A DNA stretch of 64,000 nucleotides from Gallibacterium salpingitidis. Lineage in GTDB: Bacteria > Pseudomonadota > Gammaproteobacteria > Enterobacterales > Pasteurellaceae. Positions 62,589 to 64,000 of the stretch are shown in pieces. The stretch lies in contig NZ_JTJL01000020.1 of the NCBI RefSeq assembly GCF_001678495.1, forward strand, positions 19,940 to 83,939, in the 5' to 3' direction. Below the pieces are notes generated by a model. That model worked only from the letters and a program-made list of their open reading frames with translations. It made no database searches and had not been told where the DNA came from. A program made the position numbers and the translations under genes. Position 1 is the first letter of the stretch. Each line of letters begins with the position of its first letter.

Positions 62589-63866
62589 ATGAATTTATAC
62601 AATATCAAACATCCAGAAGAACAAGTAAATTTTGCTCAAGCCGTTCGCCAAGGATTGGGTAAAGATCAAGGTCTATTTTTTCCTGAAAAATTGCCTTATT
62701 TTGACAATGTTGATGAATTATTGGCGCTGCCATTAGTAGAGCGCAGCCAACGTATTTTATCTGCAATTATTGGTGATGAAATTCTAGCGGAAAAGTTGGC
62801 GCAATTAGTTGCCAATGCTTTTACTTTCCCAGCGCCAGTAGCCAAAGTAGATGAGAATGTTTATGCTTTAGAACTGTTCCATGGTCCAACATTGGCGTTT
62901 AAAGATTTTGGTGGGCGTTTTATGGCGCAAGCATTAGCAGCAGTGCGTAAAGATGGCAAAATTACAATTTTAACAGCGACTTCAGGTGATACAGGAGCTG
63001 CCGTTGCTCACGCATTTTATGGTTTGGAAAATATTGATGTAGTGATTCTTTATCCGAAAGGAAAGATCAGTGCATTGCAAGAAAAGTTATTCTGCACCTT
63101 GGGTGGTAATATTCGTACTATTGCGATTGAAGGCGATTTTGATGCTTGCCAAGCATTGGTAAAACAAGCTTTTGATGATCAAGAATTACGTGAAGCGATT
63201 GGTCTAAATTCGGCGAATTCTATTAATATTAGCCGTTTACTTGCGCAGATTTGTTATTACTTTGAAGCAGCAGCACAATTACCAGTAGAACAACGTCAAA
63301 ATTTAGTGGTATCTGTACCAAGCGGTAATTTCGGTAACTTGACAGCAGGCTTGATCGCTAAGGCGATTGGTTTACCAATTAAACGCTTTATTGCTTCAAC
63401 TAATGCTAATGATACCGTACCTCGTTATTTACGTTCTCAACAATGGGATCCACACGCAACAGTAGCAACATTATCAAATGCGATGGATGTAAGCCGTCCG
63501 AATAACTGGCCTCGTGTAGAAGAGTTATTCCGTCGCCAGCAATGGTCTTTAGCTGATTTACATTCTGACAGTGTGACTGATGCAGAAACAGAAGAAACGT
63601 TAAAAGAGATGTATGCGAAAGGCTATTTGTGTGAGCCTCATGGTGCAGTAGCTTATCGTGTATTAAAAGAAGATCTGCAACCAGGTGAAACAGGTCTATT
63701 CCTTTGCACTGCACATCCAGCGAAATTTAAAGAGAGCGTTGAACGTATTTTAGCGATTGATTTACCGCTACCAGAAGCGTTAGCGAAACACAATGCGTTA
63801 CCGTTGTTATCTATTACGATGGCGGCGGATTTTGCTCAATTGCGTGCATTTTTATTGACTAAATAA
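62589..63866 (+). CDS. thrC: Threonine synthase
   Basis: ThrC converts O-phosphohomoserine to threonine with pyridoxal phosphate. The PLP lysine lies in ELFHGPTLAFKDFGGRF near residue 107. The TATSGDTGAAVAHAFYG segment near 130 and VSVPSGNFGNLTAGL near 238 are conserved. The 425 residues match E. coli ThrC (428). It ends the thr operon and is followed by a terminator. Confidence 0.96.
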   Translation: MNLYNIKHPEEQVNFAQAVRQGLGKDQGLFFPEKLPYFDNVDELLALPLVERSQRILSAIIGDEILAEKLAQLVANAFTFPAPVAKVDENVYALELFHGPTLAFKDFGGRFMAQALAAVRKDGKITILTATSGDTGAAVAHAFYGLENIDVVILYPKGKISALQEKLFCTLGGNIRTIAIEGDFDACQALVKQAFDDQELREAIGLNSANSINISRLLAQICYYFEAAAQLPVEQRQNLVVSVPSGNFGNLTAGLIAKAIGLPIKRFIASTNANDTVPRYLRSQQWDPHATVATLSNAMDVSRPNNWPRVEELFRRQQWSLADLHSDSVTDAETEETLKEMYAKGYLCEPHGAVAYRVLKEDLQPGETGLFLCTAHPAKFKESVERILAIDLPLPEALAKHNALPLLSITMAADFAQLRAFLLTK

Positions 63867-63887
63867 GCAAGAATTAAACACAAAATA

Positions 63888-63916
63888 AAGGGCTAGTCAT
63901 TTTCTAGCCCTTAACT
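63888..63916 (+). terminator. Terminator after thrC
   Basis: AAGGGCTAG (63888-63896) pairs with CTAGCCCTT (63904-63912), followed by AACTTTTA. Confidence 0.83.
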
Positions 63917-64000
63917 TTTATATATTTAGGATGATTTTTTATTGTTTAGTTGCGCCAAATGCAGCACCTAGTTTTTCATTGTCTTTTTCGGCCTAATAGA

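Overview
The window is a block of core chromosome from an AT-rich gammaproteobacterium, almost certainly a member of the Pasteurellaceae. The evidence is the protein sequences, which resemble their E. coli and Haemophilus/Pasteurella/Mannheimia relatives throughout; gene neighbourhoods shared with that family (dnaB-alr-pgi, purH-purD-glyA, artPIQM, pepB-ndk); a fused glutathione synthase gshF in place of gshA plus gshB; and a Mannheimia-type fbpABC iron transporter. DNA uptake signals are sparse: by eye I found one exact AAGTGCGGT and one exact ACAAGCGGT. I saw no tRNA, rRNA, insertion sequence, prophage or CRISPR array.

Layout. 1-4190: mannose PTS (manX, cut by the window edge, then manY and manZ), yobD and manA. 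4203-8118: Fur-boxed ferric iron transporter fbpABC. 8135-12596: a DUF486 membrane protein, then a gluconate regulon (gntP divergent from gntK-edd) with two GntR-type operators. 12707-19625, minus strand: rnb, fabI, a MazEF-like toxin-antitoxin pair, dapB, rlmM, ygdD and gcvA. 19748-19934: an unmarked gene for the Hfq-dependent small RNA GcvB, divergent from gcvA. 20058-25925: argG behind tandem ARG boxes, then dnaB, alr and pgi. 26074-34562: a Fic protein, priC, argS, yecM, a SlyB/PCP lipoprotein, pepB, ndk and a phosphoethanolamine transferase. 34610-39518: zapG (yhcB), then purH (PurR box), purD and glyA. 39693-45254: ARG-boxed artPIQM, ruvX-yqgE-rsmE and tpiA. 45444-53028: gshF, msrPQ, ybeZ, ybeY and tmcA. 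53254-58106: leucine leader peptide, attenuator and leuABCD. 58168-58848: yggS. 58997-63912: threonine leader peptide, attenuator, thrABC and terminator.

The genes are mostly housekeeping, but several regulatory circuits can be read directly. These are two complete amino acid attenuators with leader peptides, the GcvB sRNA, tandem ArgR sites at both an arginine biosynthesis gene and the arginine importer, a PurR site, Fur sites, GntR-like and CRP-like sites, and a terminator-like hairpin inside the iron operon. Mannose, gluconate and glucose-6-phosphate genes feed the Entner-Doudoroff and glycolytic routes. The leu, thr, arg and dap genes make amino acids. gshF, msrPQ and fbpABC serve redox and iron balance.

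I did not find a wholly new system. The most useful observations are the GcvB gene, the leuL and thrL attenuators, the loss of gshB from its usual position together with a nearby gshF, alanine at FabI position 93, edd without an adjacent eda, and a Fic gene whose start lies just behind a perfect inverted repeat.
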